DNA from: Novosphingobium huizhouense
Lineage (GTDB): Bacteria; Pseudomonadota; Alphaproteobacteria; Sphingomonadales; Sphingomonadaceae
Direction of reading: 5' to 3'
DNA length: 64,000 nt
Assembly (NCBI RefSeq): GCF_020179475.1
Contig: NZ_JAILXZ010000004.1
Coordinates: 62,001-126,000 of the forward strand
Shown here: in pieces, positions 1-16,601 of the stretch
How the letters are laid out: every line of letters starts with the position of its first letter
Numbering within the stretch: the stretch's first letter is position 1
The notes under the pieces: generated by a model
Seen by the model: only the letters and a program-made list of their open reading frames with translations
Told to the model about the DNA's origin: nothing
Databases searched by the model: none
Made by a program: the position numbers and the translations under genes

Positions 1-459
1 CAGCGCGAGCAGCACCCCGCCGACCGACACCCCGAAGTCCGAGGTCGCGTCCTCGATCGTCGTCGCGAGCCACTGGCCGATGCCGCCCACCGGGATCGAG
101 AGGCCTTCGACCGCCAGCGTCAGCCAGCCCATCGCGGCGAGCCGGGCGGCGTTGACCGGCGCGAACGGATCGCCATGCGCGACGCTGGCGACGATCCGCC
201 GCAGGTGGCGCAGGAAGGCAAAGGCGCATGCCGCCATGGCCGCCACCAGCAGCAGGATCGCGACGAGCGCGCCGATCGTCGCCGGCGGCAGCGGATGATG
301 GGCCTCGCCGGCGAGCCCGCCGAGTACGGTCTGCCGGGCATAGACGATCACCGGGGCGGCGATCAGGGTCGCGCCGGCGACGATCGCCGACAGGCCCTGG
401 CCGATCAGCGCGATCGTGCCGGTGGCGGCGAGCAGCGGGTCTTTGGGACGAAGGTTCAT
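1..459 (-). CDS. DUF2975-type integral membrane protein, C-terminus cut by window edge
   Basis: An open frame of 153 codons runs leftward from an ATG at 459 off the window edge, so the C-terminus is missing. The start is preceded by GGAGGAGACCGAACCC, a good ribosome site. The protein shows hydrophobic segments at about residues 13-42 and 62-85, then a cytoplasmic-looking stretch with HGDPFAPVNAARL, typical of DUF2975 membrane proteins. The NAARL region and the following helix fit that family well. DUF2975 genes are often followed by a small helix-turn-helix regulator; that gene would lie outside the window. The function of the family is not established. It follows a short peptide gene (486-641) by 26 nt and probably shares its promoter at 674-702. 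Confidence 0.7.
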   Translation of the reverse strand, partial: MNLRPKDPLLAATGTIALIGQGLSAIVAGATLIAAPVIVYARQTVLGGLAGEAHHPLPPATIGALVAILLLVAAMAACAFAFLRHLRRIVASVAHGDPFAPVNAARLAAMGWLTLAVEGLSIPVGGIGQWLATTIEDATSDFGVSVGGVLLAL

Positions 460-485
460 GGGTTCGGTCTCCTCCGGGTTGAGGG

Positions 486-641
486 TCAGGCGAGTTCGGG
501 GGGCGGCGCAGGCGCAATGCGCTCCGCGGGCAGGCCCGGCGCGGCAAGGGCCGGCAGCGACAGAGCAAGCGCGAGCAGCGCCGTGACCACGAGCCGCGTG
601 GCGTGCGGATCGGCGCCGGGAAGCGAAGGACTGCGGGGCAT
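486..641 (-). CDS. small single-helix or secreted peptide, 51 aa, unknown function
   Basis: The best-supported start is the ATG at 641, preceded by GGAGATCGACAA; in-frame upstream ATGs at 665 and 677 would add 8-12 residues but lack such a site. The 51-residue product has a positively charged N-terminus, one hydrophobic segment (LVVTALLALALSLPALA, about residues 17-33) and a proline-rich tail. The segment could be a signal peptide ending near ALAAPG or a membrane anchor. It lies 26 nt upstream of the DUF2975 gene on the same strand, which suggests co-transcription. I do not recognise the family. The well-placed ribosome site and promoter are the main reasons to call it a gene. Confidence 0.5.
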   Translation of the reverse strand: MPRSPSLPGADPHATRLVVTALLALALSLPALAAPGLPAERIAPAPPPELA

Positions 642-652
642 TTGTCGATCTC

Positions 653-669
653 CGATATGAGCCATATCG
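653..669. promoter_or_regulatory. candidate operator O2, perfect dyad over the predicted start of transcription
   Basis: CGATAT and ATATCG form perfect 6-bp arms around a 5-nt spacer. The dyad covers the expected transcription start of the leftward promoter at 674-702 and lies just upstream of the 641 start codon. It shares the CGATA/TATCG half-site with the dyad at 703-715. No regulator gene is in view. Confidence 0.4.
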
Positions 670-673
670 CAAT

Positions 674-702
674 TCAATAAGCCGAGTCGGTCTTATCGTC
701 AA
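674..702 (-). promoter_or_regulatory. predicted sigma-70 promoter for the DUF2975 operon
   Basis: On the minus strand TTGACG (702-697) and TATTGA (679-674) are separated by exactly 17 nt, close to the vegetative consensus. It points at the 641 start codon. It is flanked by two dyads with the same half-site, which suggests repression by one DNA-binding protein. Confidence 0.5.
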
Positions 703-715
703 TCGATATTATCGA
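703..715. promoter_or_regulatory. candidate operator O1, palindrome TCGATATTATCGA
   Basis: TCGATA, a single T, then TATCGA make a perfect 13-bp palindrome immediately upstream of the -35 element of the leftward promoter. A wider imperfect dyad (AATCGA at 701-706 and TCGATT at 719-724) surrounds it. The AT-rich character stands out in a GC-rich window. It probably binds a repressor of the DUF2975 operon, possibly an off-window helix-turn-helix partner. Confidence 0.4.
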
Positions 716-724
716 ATCTCGATT

Positions 725-1031
725 AGTGCTGCGGTCGGGCGACCGCATTCCGGGCCCGCGACGGACGCAGGACCTTTTGACATTCCAACAGGGGCGGCCT
801 ATATCGCCGGCAACGGTCCACCGCTTCGAGCAAGGCCGTCCCATGCGCGGGGGACGGCTCGGGAAGGAAGCGGCGGGCATCCATCTGACGCGAAAGGCTG
901 CCGGTCCGGCGCTCCATGCAGGAGCACCATGCACCGTGCGGCCCTTTTTCGTTTGATGGCGCCAACGCCGCGTTTGGCACGAATTCAGGCCGGGTTTCCG
1001 GCATCAAGAAGCGAAGAGGCACCCTCTCCCC
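725..1031 (+). other. 307-nt leader region upstream of rpoB
   Basis: No credible gene lies here. It holds a strong promoter (777-805) and about 220 nt of predicted untranslated leader. Within the leader, GCTCC at 911-915 pairs with GGAGC at 921-925, and a T-run lies at 945-949 some 20 nt later. This is too loosely arranged to call an intrinsic attenuator. The ribosomal protein genes rplJ and rplL, usual neighbours upstream of rpoB, are absent here; the upstream operon is divergent. Confidence 0.5.
777..805 (+). promoter_or_regulatory. predicted strong sigma-70 promoter for rpoB
   Basis: A perfect TTGACA (777-782), a 17-nt spacer and TATATC (800-805) point toward rpoB. The start of transcription would be near 812, about 220 nt before the rpoB start codon. 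No ribosomal protein gene lies upstream in this direction, so this is probably a main promoter for the rpoB-rpoC unit. Confidence 0.65.
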
Positions 1032-5195
<4,164 letters not shown>

Positions 5196-5215
5196 TCGCT
5201 TCGTAGGAGGATGGT

Positions 5216-6004
5216 ATGAACGTTCAGTCCGCGATACGACGATTTGCCGCGCGCCAGGGCGTCCTGCTGCAGCGGCAGACCGGCAGCGGCGACAGGGTCC
5301 TGTCGCAGCTGCGGCCGCACAGCACCGAGCACCCGCTGATCCGCATGGGCGGCGATGCCGACGGGGGCTATCTCGTTCCCGACGACCTCGACGGCATCAC
5401 CGCCTGCTTCTCGCCGGGCGTCGACCAGGTGGCGACGTTCGAGCAGGAATGCATCGATCGCGGCATGCACACCTTCCAGATCGACGCTTCGGTCGAACGC
5501 TCGCCGCTGGTCCACCCGCGCAACCAGTTCGATCGCAAGTTCCTCGGGATCGAGACCGTGGGCAACACGATCACGCTCGACGACTGGGTGGCGAGCAAGG
5601 CGCCCGCGGGCGGCGATCTGATCCTGCAGATGGACATCGAAGGCCACGAGTGGCTGACGCTGGCCCATGTCAGCGATGCGGTGCTGGCGCGCTTCCGCAT
5701 CATCGTGCTCGAGCTGCATTTCCTGCCGCTGCTCTTCGCCGATGCCGGCGACGTGCTGTTCGCGCCGGTGATCGACAAGCTCAAGCGCAAGTTCGAAGTG
5801 GTGCACATGCACGTCAACAACGTCTACCCCTCGGTGGCCGGGCGTCGTTCGGACATACCGCACTTCATCGAGGTGACGCTGCTGCGCCGCGACCGCTTCA
5901 CCAGGGCGATCCCGCTCGGGCCCGAGGCCCTGCCGCATCCGCTCGACCGCGAGAACGTACCCGACCGCGCGCCGGTAGCGATCCCGCCCGCCGTTTTCTC
6001 CTGA
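5216..6004 (+). CDS. FkbM-type methyltransferase inserted between rpoB and rpoC
   Basis: The 262-residue protein has features of FkbM-family SAM-dependent methyltransferases: a [11 protein letters not shown] glycine-rich entry at residues 45-55, [12 protein letters not shown] at 65-76, FQIDAS near 87-92, and the family hallmark DIEGHEW at 140-146. Related enzymes methylate sugars or other small acceptors, often in cell-surface glycan pathways. The acceptor here cannot be told. There is no signal peptide. The gene has a near-perfect ribosome site (AGGAGG, 5 nt before the ATG) and starts 20 nt after the rpoB stop. rpoC begins 67 nt after its stop, and no promoter or terminator is evident on either side, so it is probably co-transcribed with the polymerase genes. 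Codon use looks like its neighbours, so recent acquisition is not obvious. Confidence 0.8.
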   Translation: MNVQSAIRRFAARQGVLLQRQTGSGDRVLSQLRPHSTEHPLIRMGGDADGGYLVPDDLDGITACFSPGVDQVATFEQECIDRGMHTFQIDASVERSPLVHPRNQFDRKFLGIETVGNTITLDDWVASKAPAGGDLILQMDIEGHEWLTLAHVSDAVLARFRIIVLELHFLPLLFADAGDVLFAPVIDKLKRKFEVVHMHVNNVYPSVAGRRSDIPHFIEVTLLRRDRFTRAIPLGPEALPHPLDRENVPDRAPVAIPPAVFS

Positions 6005-6071
6005 GCGCGCGCACGCCGTCCCGGCGCGCCGCCAAACTTCTGGTCTTCGGGCCAAGAAACGAGATCAACGT

Positions 6072-10358
<4,287 letters not shown>

Positions 10359-10386
10359 TCGGGCCGTCCCCGCAACAATGAAACGG

Positions 10387-10416
10387 CCCCGCCGGAGCGA
10401 TCCGGCGGGGCTTTTT
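10387..10416 (+). terminator. intrinsic terminator of the rpoB-rpoC unit
   Basis: A perfect 10-bp stem (CCCCGCCGGA / TCCGGCGGGG) with a GCGA tetraloop is followed directly by C and five T residues. It lies just after rpoC and closes the polymerase transcription unit. Confidence 0.9.
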
Positions 10417-10545
10417 CGTGGGGTGCGGCGCGACGCCCCGCCCACGGGACCGAATCCGCAGAATCCCTTGTGTCAGGGCACGGGTTTGTTCACCGGAGCC
10501 CAATAGGGAGAGTGCGCCTTTCCCCGCCTTTTCGGAGCGTTTCCG

Positions 10546-12351
10546 ATGATCACCCGCTTTTCGCGCAACGGTGCGCGCGCGTTGATTGCGATGATGCTGC
10601 TGGCGATGCTCGTCAGCACCGTGGTCGTCGCGTTCATCCGCCAGGGCGGCCCGATCACTGCCCGCGTTGCGCTGCAGGACGAACTCGTCGCCGATATACT
10701 ACCCCCTCCCGCCTTCGTGGTGGAATCCTACCTGCACGCCTCGCTGATCGTGAACGATCCCGCGCAGGCGGCCGCGCAGAAGCAGGAACTGGCCGAGGAG
10801 CACGCCGAATTCCTCAAGCGCCAGGCCTATTGGCGCGATGCCCCGCTGCCTGCGGAGATGCGCCCCTCGATGAACCGCACGATCGCCACCGCCGAACAGT
10901 TCTGGCAGGCGGTCGACGAGGACTTCCTGCCGGCGGTCGATGCCGGCGACCAGGCCGCGGCGGCGCGCATCTTCCGCGAGAAGCTGGGGCCCGCCTACCA
11001 GCGTCAGCACGGCGAAGTGCAGGCGCTGGTCAAGCTCTCGGCCGCCTACAAGGAGGAGATCGCGCAGCGCGACGCGATGATGATCGCGCTTGCGCTCGGC
11101 TTCCTCGCGCTGCTCGCACTCGCGCTGGTCGGCGCGCTGCTCTGGGCCTCTCGCCTGGTGCAGCACCGCGTGGTCGAGCCGCTGGTCGAGACCGTCGAGG
11201 TGATGACCGCGATGGCGCACGGCGACTACGACCGACCGATCGACGGCATCACCCGCGACGACGAATTCGGCGCCATGGCGCAGGCGATCGACGTGTTCCG
11301 CGAGAACGGCCTCGCCCGCGAGCGCGCGGCGCAGGCGCAGGACGCGCTGGTCGGACAGCTGACCACCGGGCTCGATCACCTCGCGCGCAAGGACCTCGAA
11401 TTCCGCCTGACCGAGCCGCTGCCCGACGGCTACGACCAGATCCGCCTCGACTATAACGCCGCGGTCGCCGCGCTCGCCGAGGCGATGCGCTCGGTGCGGG
11501 TCGGCTCGACCAGCGTGTCGAGCGCGATCGGCGAGATCCGCGCCGCGTCCGAGGACCTTGCCCAGCGCAACGAGCAGCAGGCGGCGCGGCTTGCCGACAC
11601 CGCGCATGCGATGGACGCGGTCACGGCCAGCGTGAAGGAGACCGCGACCGGCGCCGGGACGCTCCAGGCGAGCATGAGCGAAGCCCACCGCGAAGCCACC
11701 GAAGGCGGGCAGGTCGTCCAGCGCGCGATCGCCGCGATGGCCGCGATCGAATCCTCGGCGCGCGAGATCGGCACGATCATCGCGGTGATCGACGGCATCG
11801 CCTTCCAGACCAACCTGCTGGCGCTCAATGCCGGGGTCGAAGCCGCGCGCGCGGGCGATGCCGGCAAGGGTTTCGCCGTGGTCGCCAACGAGGTGCGCGC
11901 GCTCGCGCAGCGTTCGGCCGACGCGGCACAGGACATCAAGGCGCTGATCACCACCAGCGCCGAGCAGGTGGCGCAGGGCGTCAGCCTCGTCGGCGATACG
12001 GGCGCGAAGCTCGAGGCCATCGTCGGCCGGGTGAGCGAGATCAACGCGCTGATCGGCGACATCGCCAGCGCCGCGCAGGAGCAGGCCGGCAACCTCGCCC
12101 ACGTCAACGGCGCGGTCGGCGAAATGGACCGCATGACCCAGCAGAACGCGGCCATGGTCGAACAGTCCTCGGCCGCCACCCGCAGCCTTGCCGCCGAAGC
12201 GGACCGGCTCTCGAAGCTGGTGTCCAGCTTCCGCACGCGCGACATCGAATCGCGCCCGGTCGCGCTCAGCCGGCCCGGACAGCACCGCCGCAGTTCGGCG
12301 ATCGAGGATGCCCCGCTCGCCGGCGCGCCGCTCGCGCTCGCGGTCGGCTAG
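10546..12351 (+). CDS. methyl-accepting chemotaxis protein
   Basis: This 601-residue protein is a transmembrane chemoreceptor. A first membrane helix lies at about residues 9-28, then a short sensing region of about 145 residues, a second helix near 179-201, a HAMP domain (about 203-255) and a long coiled-coil signalling domain. The hairpin tip reads [20 protein letters not shown], followed by [18 protein letters not shown], typical of MCPs that contact CheA and CheW. Most receptors have LNAAVEAARA; this one has glycine in place of the second alanine. There is no obvious C-terminal CheR pentapeptide. No che or flagellar genes are in the window, so it is an orphan receptor. The ligand cannot be inferred. 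Confidence 0.92.
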   Translation: MITRFSRNGARALIAMMLLAMLVSTVVVAFIRQGGPITARVALQDELVADILPPPAFVVESYLHASLIVNDPAQAAAQKQELAEEHAEFLKRQAYWRDAPLPAEMRPSMNRTIATAEQFWQAVDEDFLPAVDAGDQAAAARIFREKLGPAYQRQHGEVQALVKLSAAYKEEIAQRDAMMIALALGFLALLALALVGALLWASRLVQHRVVEPLVETVEVMTAMAHGDYDRPIDGITRDDEFGAMAQAIDVFRENGLARERAAQAQDALVGQLTTGLDHLARKDLEFRLTEPLPDGYDQIRLDYNAAVAALAEAMRSVRVGSTSVSSAIGEIRAASEDLAQRNEQQAARLADTAHAMDAVTASVKETATGAGTLQASMSEAHREATEGGQVVQRAIAAMAAIESSAREIGTIIAVIDGIAFQTNLLALNAGVEAARAGDAGKGFAVVANEVRALAQRSADAAQDIKALITTSAEQVAQGVSLVGDTGAKLEAIVGRVSEINALIGDIASAAQEQAGNLAHVNGAVGEMDRMTQQNAAMVEQSSAATRSLAAEADRLSKLVSSFRTRDIESRPVALSRPGQHRRSSAIEDAPLAGAPLALAVG

Positions 12352-12367
12352 CGGGTCGCGCTCCGGC

Positions 12368-13513
12368 TCAGGCCTGGGCGCAGGCCAGTCGCTCGAGTGC
12401 GGCGAAGGCCGACAGCACCCCGGGATCGGCATAGGGCGTAATCTGCGCAAGAATCACCCCGGCAAGGTCACGCTCGAGATCGATGAAGTAGTAGCTGTTG
12501 AAGATCCCCGACCAGTGCAGGCTGCCCGGCGAGCGGCCCGCCGGGCCGGTCTCGGTGTTGACGAGAAAGCCGCCCGGGGTCCAGCCGCCGCGCTGCCCCG
12601 GCAGCGGATCGAATTCGGTGGCGAACCCGGGCATCGCGGTGGTCATCCGGCCTGCCGCGATATGCCCCGGCAGCGCGTCGGTGCGCGCGATGCGCGCCGT
12701 TTCGGGCGAAAGCACGCGCACCCCGTCAAGCTCGCCGCCGCGCAGCACCATGCGTAGGAACCGGCCGTAGTCGCTCGCGGTGGAGGACAGCCCGCCGCCG
12801 CCGTTGTGGTATTCGCCGCCGCCCAGCACCATCGGCTGCAGGCCGAAGCCGCCGCTCTCCTGCCGGGCGTGGACCTGCGCTTCGCCGGCCGGCCACTCGG
12901 CGCGAAAGCGGGTCGCGGTCATCCCCAGCGGACCCGTCAGCTCCTGCTCGAACCAGTCGCCGAGCGACATCCCCGTCACCGCCTCGACGGCAAGGCCCGC
13001 CCAGTCGATCCCGGTGCCGTACTGCCAGCGTTCGCCCGGGTCGAACAGCAGCGGCATGTCGAGGCTCTTGCGCGTGCCCGGGACCATGTTGCCCGACGCC
13101 ATCGCGTGGCGCAGCAGGTCGGCATCCATGAAGGCATAGCCGCAGCCCGAGGTGTGCATCAGCAGGTGGCGCAGCGTCACCGGGGCGCGGGCCGGGCGCA
13201 GCTTCGGCGCCCCCGCTTCGTCGAATCCTTCAAGCACCTGCGGCGCGGCCAGCTCGGGCAGGATCGGCCCGACCGGCGCATCGAGGTCGAGCTTGCCGCG
13301 CTCGAACAGCTGGAGCACCGCGGCGCTGGTCAGCGCCTTGGTCATCGAGGCGATCTGGAACAGCGTGTCCTCGCGCATGGCCACCCCCGCCACGGCATCG
13401 GCCATGCCGAAGGCGCGCAGGTAGCGCGGCCCCGTGCTGTCGGTGATTAGCGCCACTGCGCCCGGCAGGTCGGCCGCGGCCAGCGCGGCTTCGAATTCGG
13501 CTTCGCCCTTCAT
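12368..13513 (-). CDS. serine hydrolase of the beta-lactamase / class C esterase fold
   Basis: The 381-residue protein has the penicillin-binding transpeptidase-like fold seen in class C beta-lactamases and EstB-type esterases. The nucleophile motif SMTK lies at residues 56-59; LLMHTSG marks the region that normally follows; WQYGTGIDWAG carries the tyrosine of the second active-site motif. HWSGIFNSYYF near the C-terminus replaces the KTG box of true beta-lactamases, so an esterase or peptidase role is more likely than drug resistance. The ATG at 13513 is preceded by GGGAGAGCAAGAGC and is preferred over a longer open frame. No signal peptide is evident, which also argues for a cytoplasmic esterase. 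It converges with the chemoreceptor gene. Confidence 0.85.
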   Translation of the reverse strand: MKGEAEFEAALAAADLPGAVALITDSTGPRYLRAFGMADAVAGVAMREDTLFQIASMTKALTSAAVLQLFERGKLDLDAPVGPILPELAAPQVLEGFDEAGAPKLRPARAPVTLRHLLMHTSGCGYAFMDADLLRHAMASGNMVPGTRKSLDMPLLFDPGERWQYGTGIDWAGLAVEAVTGMSLGDWFEQELTGPLGMTATRFRAEWPAGEAQVHARQESGGFGLQPMVLGGGEYHNGGGGLSSTASDYGRFLRMVLRGGELDGVRVLSPETARIARTDALPGHIAAGRMTTAMPGFATEFDPLPGQRGGWTPGGFLVNTETGPAGRSPGSLHWSGIFNSYYFIDLERDLAGVILAQITPYADPGVLSAFAALERLACAQA

Positions 13514-13587
13514 GCTCTTGCTCTCCCTTTTGCCGGCACGGTGACCTGTCGGCGCGCGGGAGGCAAGAGCGTTCGGGCGACGCCGGG

Positions 13588-14583
13588 TCAGCGCTGCTTG
13601 CGGTGCTCGCCCTTGACCCAGCGCACCGTGCCGGAGCTGGCGCGCATCACCACGCTTTCGGTGGTCATCACGCCGTTCTTGTGGACCTTCACGCCCTTCA
13701 GCAGCGAGCCGTCGGTCACGCCGGTCGCGGCGAAGATGCAGTCGCCCTTGGCCAGTTCGTCGCGGGTGTAGATCTTGTTGAGGTCGGTGATGCCCCACTT
13801 GGCGGCGCGGGCGCGCTCGTCGTCGTTGCGGAACAGCAGGCGACCGTTGAACTGACCGCCGACGCAGCGCAGCGCCGCGGCGGCAAGCACGCCTTCGGGC
13901 GCGCCGCCCGAGCCCATGTAGAGGTCGATCGTGGTTTCCTCGTTGGTCACCGCGATCACCCCGGCGACGTCGCCGTCGCCGATCAGCACCACGCCGCAGC
14001 CGAGGCCGCGTAGCTCGGCGATCAGGTCGGCATGGCGCGGGCGGTCGAGCACGCAGACGATGATCTCGTGCGGTTCGACGCCCTTGGCCGCGGCCACCGC
14101 CTTGACGTTCTCGGTCGGCGACTTCTCGAGGCTGATGATGCCCTCGGGATAGCCCGGCCCCACCGCCAGCTTTTCCATGTAGACGTCGGGCGCGTTGAGC
14201 AGGCCGCCTTCCTCCGCCACCGCCAGCACGGCGAGCGCATTGGGGCCGGCCTTGGCGGTGATCGTGGTGCCTTCGAGCGGGTCGAGTGCGATGTCGATCT
14301 TCGGGCCCTTGCCCGGCGCCGCGCCGACCTTCTCGCCGATGTAGAGCATCGGCGCCTCGTCGCGCTCGCCCTCGCCGATCACCACGGTGCCGTCCATGTA
14401 GAGCTCGTTGAACGCCGCGCGCATCGCCTCGACGGCGGCGGCGTCGGCGGCCTTCTCGTCGCCGCGGCCGATCATCCGCGAGGCCCCGATCGCCGCGGCT
14501 TCGGTCACGCGGACCATCTCGAGGACGAGCACGCGGTCGAGAACCTTCGAGGCGGCGGGATTTGTGATGGTCGTGTCGGTCAC
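13588..14583 (-). CDS. glpX: class II fructose-1,6-bisphosphatase
   Basis: GlpX hydrolyses fructose 1,6-bisphosphate to fructose 6-phosphate in gluconeogenesis. The metal-binding and catalytic blocks GEGERDEAP (residues 70-78) and DPLEGTT (101-107) are intact, followed by GDGDVAGV and YMGSGGAPEGV. The 331-residue length matches the family. The chosen start is a GTG at 14583 (VTDTTITNP), preceded by CGGAGTCAAC; the open frame continues upstream but without family similarity. The homoserine dehydrogenase gene lies just beyond the small secreted protein gene on the same strand. glpX next to hom is a familiar arrangement in this group. The two genes may be co-regulated, although the opposite-strand gene at 14621-15148 lies between them. 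Confidence 0.95.
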   Translation of the reverse strand: MTDTTITNPAASKVLDRVLVLEMVRVTEAAAIGASRMIGRGDEKAADAAAVEAMRAAFNELYMDGTVVIGEGERDEAPMLYIGEKVGAAPGKGPKIDIALDPLEGTTITAKAGPNALAVLAVAEEGGLLNAPDVYMEKLAVGPGYPEGIISLEKSPTENVKAVAAAKGVEPHEIIVCVLDRPRHADLIAELRGLGCGVVLIGDGDVAGVIAVTNEETTIDLYMGSGGAPEGVLAAAALRCVGGQFNGRLLFRNDDERARAAKWGITDLNKIYTRDELAKGDCIFAATGVTDGSLLKGVKVHKNGVMTTESVVMRASSGTVRWVKGEHRKQR

Positions 14584-14620
14584 GTTGACTCCGTTGGCTG
14601 GCGACGTGAATACTTTGGTT

Positions 14621-15148
14621 ATGCAGACGTATGCGTGCCCTAGACCGAGCCGGCCCCGTTTGTCGAGGGCGGGGCGACCGGTGCGGGGCGTCCTTCTTGC
14701 GTTCTGCGTCGGGCTTCCCGGTGCGGCCATGGCCCAGGGCACGGCCCCCGGCACCGCCCCGAACCCCGCGGGCGTGTGGCAGCTACCGACGGGCGGTGAC
14801 AGTTCCGGGTCACCGCGCTCGCCGCAGCAGGTGGCGCAGGCGCTGCTCACGCCCACGCGCCGCGAAAGCTGCGCGGCGGGCGCGGGCGATGCGATCGTGG
14901 TCTGCGGCGCCAACCCCGAGAACGCGCGGCAGAAGCTCGACAGCGTGGCGCCGCTGGGGGCGGGCAGGACCGCCGACGGCGCGCCGCGCGCGCCCGATGT
15001 CAGCGGTCTTGCCGATTGCAGCAAGGGCTGCATCGGCTTTGGCAGGGTGCCGCCGCCGATGTACTACTTCGACATCGCGGCGCTGCCCGCGCCGCCCGCC
15101 GGCTCGGACGCCGACCGCATCGCCAGGGGCGAGATCAGGGCGCCCTGA
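14621..15148 (+). CDS. small secreted protein with paired cysteines, unknown function
   Basis: The 175-residue product has a signal-peptide-like N-terminus (VRGVLLAFCVGLPGAAMAQG, cleavage expected near AMA-QG). The mature part contains CAAGAGDAIVVCGA, a pattern common in small periplasmic proteins of sphingomonads, and a second cysteine pair in LADCSKGCIGFG. These could make disulfides. The C-terminal third reads PPPMYYFDIAALP. The ATG at 14621 starts 37 nt from the divergent glpX start, and no strong ribosome site is visible, so an alternative start a little downstream is possible. It is sandwiched between glpX and hom, both on the other strand. The biological role is unknown. Confidence 0.6.
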   Translation: MQTYACPRPSRPRLSRAGRPVRGVLLAFCVGLPGAAMAQGTAPGTAPNPAGVWQLPTGGDSSGSPRSPQQVAQALLTPTRRESCAAGAGDAIVVCGANPENARQKLDSVAPLGAGRTADGAPRAPDVSGLADCSKGCIGFGRVPPPMYYFDIAALPAPPAGSDADRIARGEIRAP

Positions 15149-15172
15149 ACCGGCAGGGGCGCCCTTACGCGC

Positions 15173-16486
15173 TCACTCCTCGAGCAGGTGCATCACCAGC
15201 GGCGGCGCGGACAGGCTGGGCGATCCCTCGAGCAGGCGGACCGCCTCGGCGATCGCGCTTTCGGGGCCTTCGTGGGTGACCATCGCCACCAGCACCTGCT
15301 CGCTCTCCTCGCTCGCCCGGCCCTTCTGGATCAGGCTTTCGATCGAGACGCCGGCATCGCGCATCGCCGCGGTGATCTCGGCCAGCACGCCGGGCCGGTC
15401 GGCCACGGTGAAGCGCAGGTAGGCCTTGCCGCGGCGGTGCCCGCTCTCGGCCGGCGCCGCGGCGTCGAGTTCAGCGACGGGGATCGAGAACGGCGCGCCC
15501 ACGTCGCCGCGGGCGATGTCGATCAGGTCGGCGACGACCGCGCTCGCGGTCGGGCCATCGCCCGCGCCCGCGCCCTGGAACAGCAGCCGGCCGACGAAGT
15601 TGCCCTCGGCGACGACCGCGTTGGTCGCGCCGTCGACGTGCGCCAGCGGGTGGTCGCGGTGGACGAGGTGCGGGTGGACGCGCTGGAACAGGCGGCGGTT
15701 GCCGGCCGCGTCGATCTCGGTCTCGGCCATGCCGATCAGGCGGATGTAGTAGCCCAGCGCATCGGCCTGGGCGATGTCGGCGGCGAGCACGCGGCGGATG
15801 CCGGTGGCGGTCACGCTGCGGAAATCGATCGCCGTGCCGAACGCGATCGAGGACAGGATCGACAGCTTGTGCGCGGCGTCGATGCCGTCGATGTCGAACG
15901 TCGGGTCGGCCTCGGCATAACCCTTGGCCTGCGCCTCGGCGAGTACGTCGGCGAAGTCGCGCCCGGTGTCCTCCATCGTGCTCAGGATGTAGTTGCAGGT
16001 CCCGTTGAGGATGCCGTAGACCCGCTCGATGTGGTTGGCCGCGGCGCCTTCGCGCAGGCCCTTGATCGCGGGGATGCCGCCCGCCACCGCCGCTTCGAAC
16101 TTGAACGCCGCCTTCGCCGCCTCGGCGCGGCCGGCAAGCTCGAGCCCGTGGTGCGCGATCATCGCCTTGTTGGCGGTGACCAGCGCCTTGCCCGCCTCGA
16201 AGGTGGTGCGCGCCAGCGCCAGCGCCGGGCCGTCGGCGCCGCCGACCAGCTCGACCACCACGTCGACGTCGGGCCGCTCGCCGAGGATGACCATGTCGTC
16301 CTCCCAGGCATAGCGCGACAGGTCGACGCCGCGGTCCTTGCTGCGGTTGCGCGCGCTGATCGCGGTGATCGCGATCGGTCGCCCGGCGCGGCGCGCGATC
16401 AGGGCGGCGTTGGTCTCGATCAGCCGGATCACCCCGCTGCCGACGGTGCCAAGGCCTGCAAGCGCGATGCGCAGTGGTTCGCTCAT
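15173..16486 (-). CDS. hom: homoserine dehydrogenase
   Basis: This enzyme reduces aspartate semialdehyde to homoserine with NAD(P)H, the branch point to threonine and methionine. The dinucleotide motif GLGTVGSG lies at residues 11-18. The catalytic region includes NGTCNYILSTM and GYAEADPTFDIDGIDAAHK. A C-terminal ACT domain (about residues 360-437) contains RPGVLAEITAAMRDAGVSIE and is the usual site of threonine feedback control. The 437-residue length is typical. The ATG at 16486 gives the expected short N-terminus. It lies upstream of glpX on the same strand with one divergent gene between. Confidence 0.97.
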   Translation of the reverse strand: MSEPLRIALAGLGTVGSGVIRLIETNAALIARRAGRPIAITAISARNRSKDRGVDLSRYAWEDDMVILGERPDVDVVVELVGGADGPALALARTTFEAGKALVTANKAMIAHHGLELAGRAEAAKAAFKFEAAVAGGIPAIKGLREGAAANHIERVYGILNGTCNYILSTMEDTGRDFADVLAEAQAKGYAEADPTFDIDGIDAAHKLSILSSIAFGTAIDFRSVTATGIRRVLAADIAQADALGYYIRLIGMAETEIDAAGNRRLFQRVHPHLVHRDHPLAHVDGATNAVVAEGNFVGRLLFQGAGAGDGPTASAVVADLIDIARGDVGAPFSIPVAELDAAAPAESGHRRGKAYLRFTVADRPGVLAEITAAMRDAGVSIESLIQKGRASEESEQVLVAMVTHEGPESAIAEAVRLLEGSPSLSAPPLVMHLLEE

Positions 16487-16601
16487 TGTTACCCCGAGTC
16501 TGGCGCGAGAGGCGCGCTGGATATCCCTGCCTCGCGCCTTAGGGGAGGGGGAAGGGCGCCGCAACGCCCGCTTGTGTGGGGGGGGGACGAGCAGCGCCGG
16601 C

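Noticed and set aside
911..949. possible attenuator in the rpoB leader
   Set aside because: The GCTCC/GGAGC hairpin and the T-run at 945-949 are separated by about 20 nt, and no convincing stem ends at the T-run.
12368..13513. antibiotic resistance beta-lactamase
   Set aside because: The fold and SMTK match, but the protein lacks an export leader and the KTG box, so an esterase or peptidase role fits better.
13514..13798. N-terminal extension of the beta-lactamase-fold gene to 13798
   Set aside because: The extra part overlaps glpX and is basic, low-complexity sequence. The ATG at 13513 has a good ribosome site and gives the normal family start.
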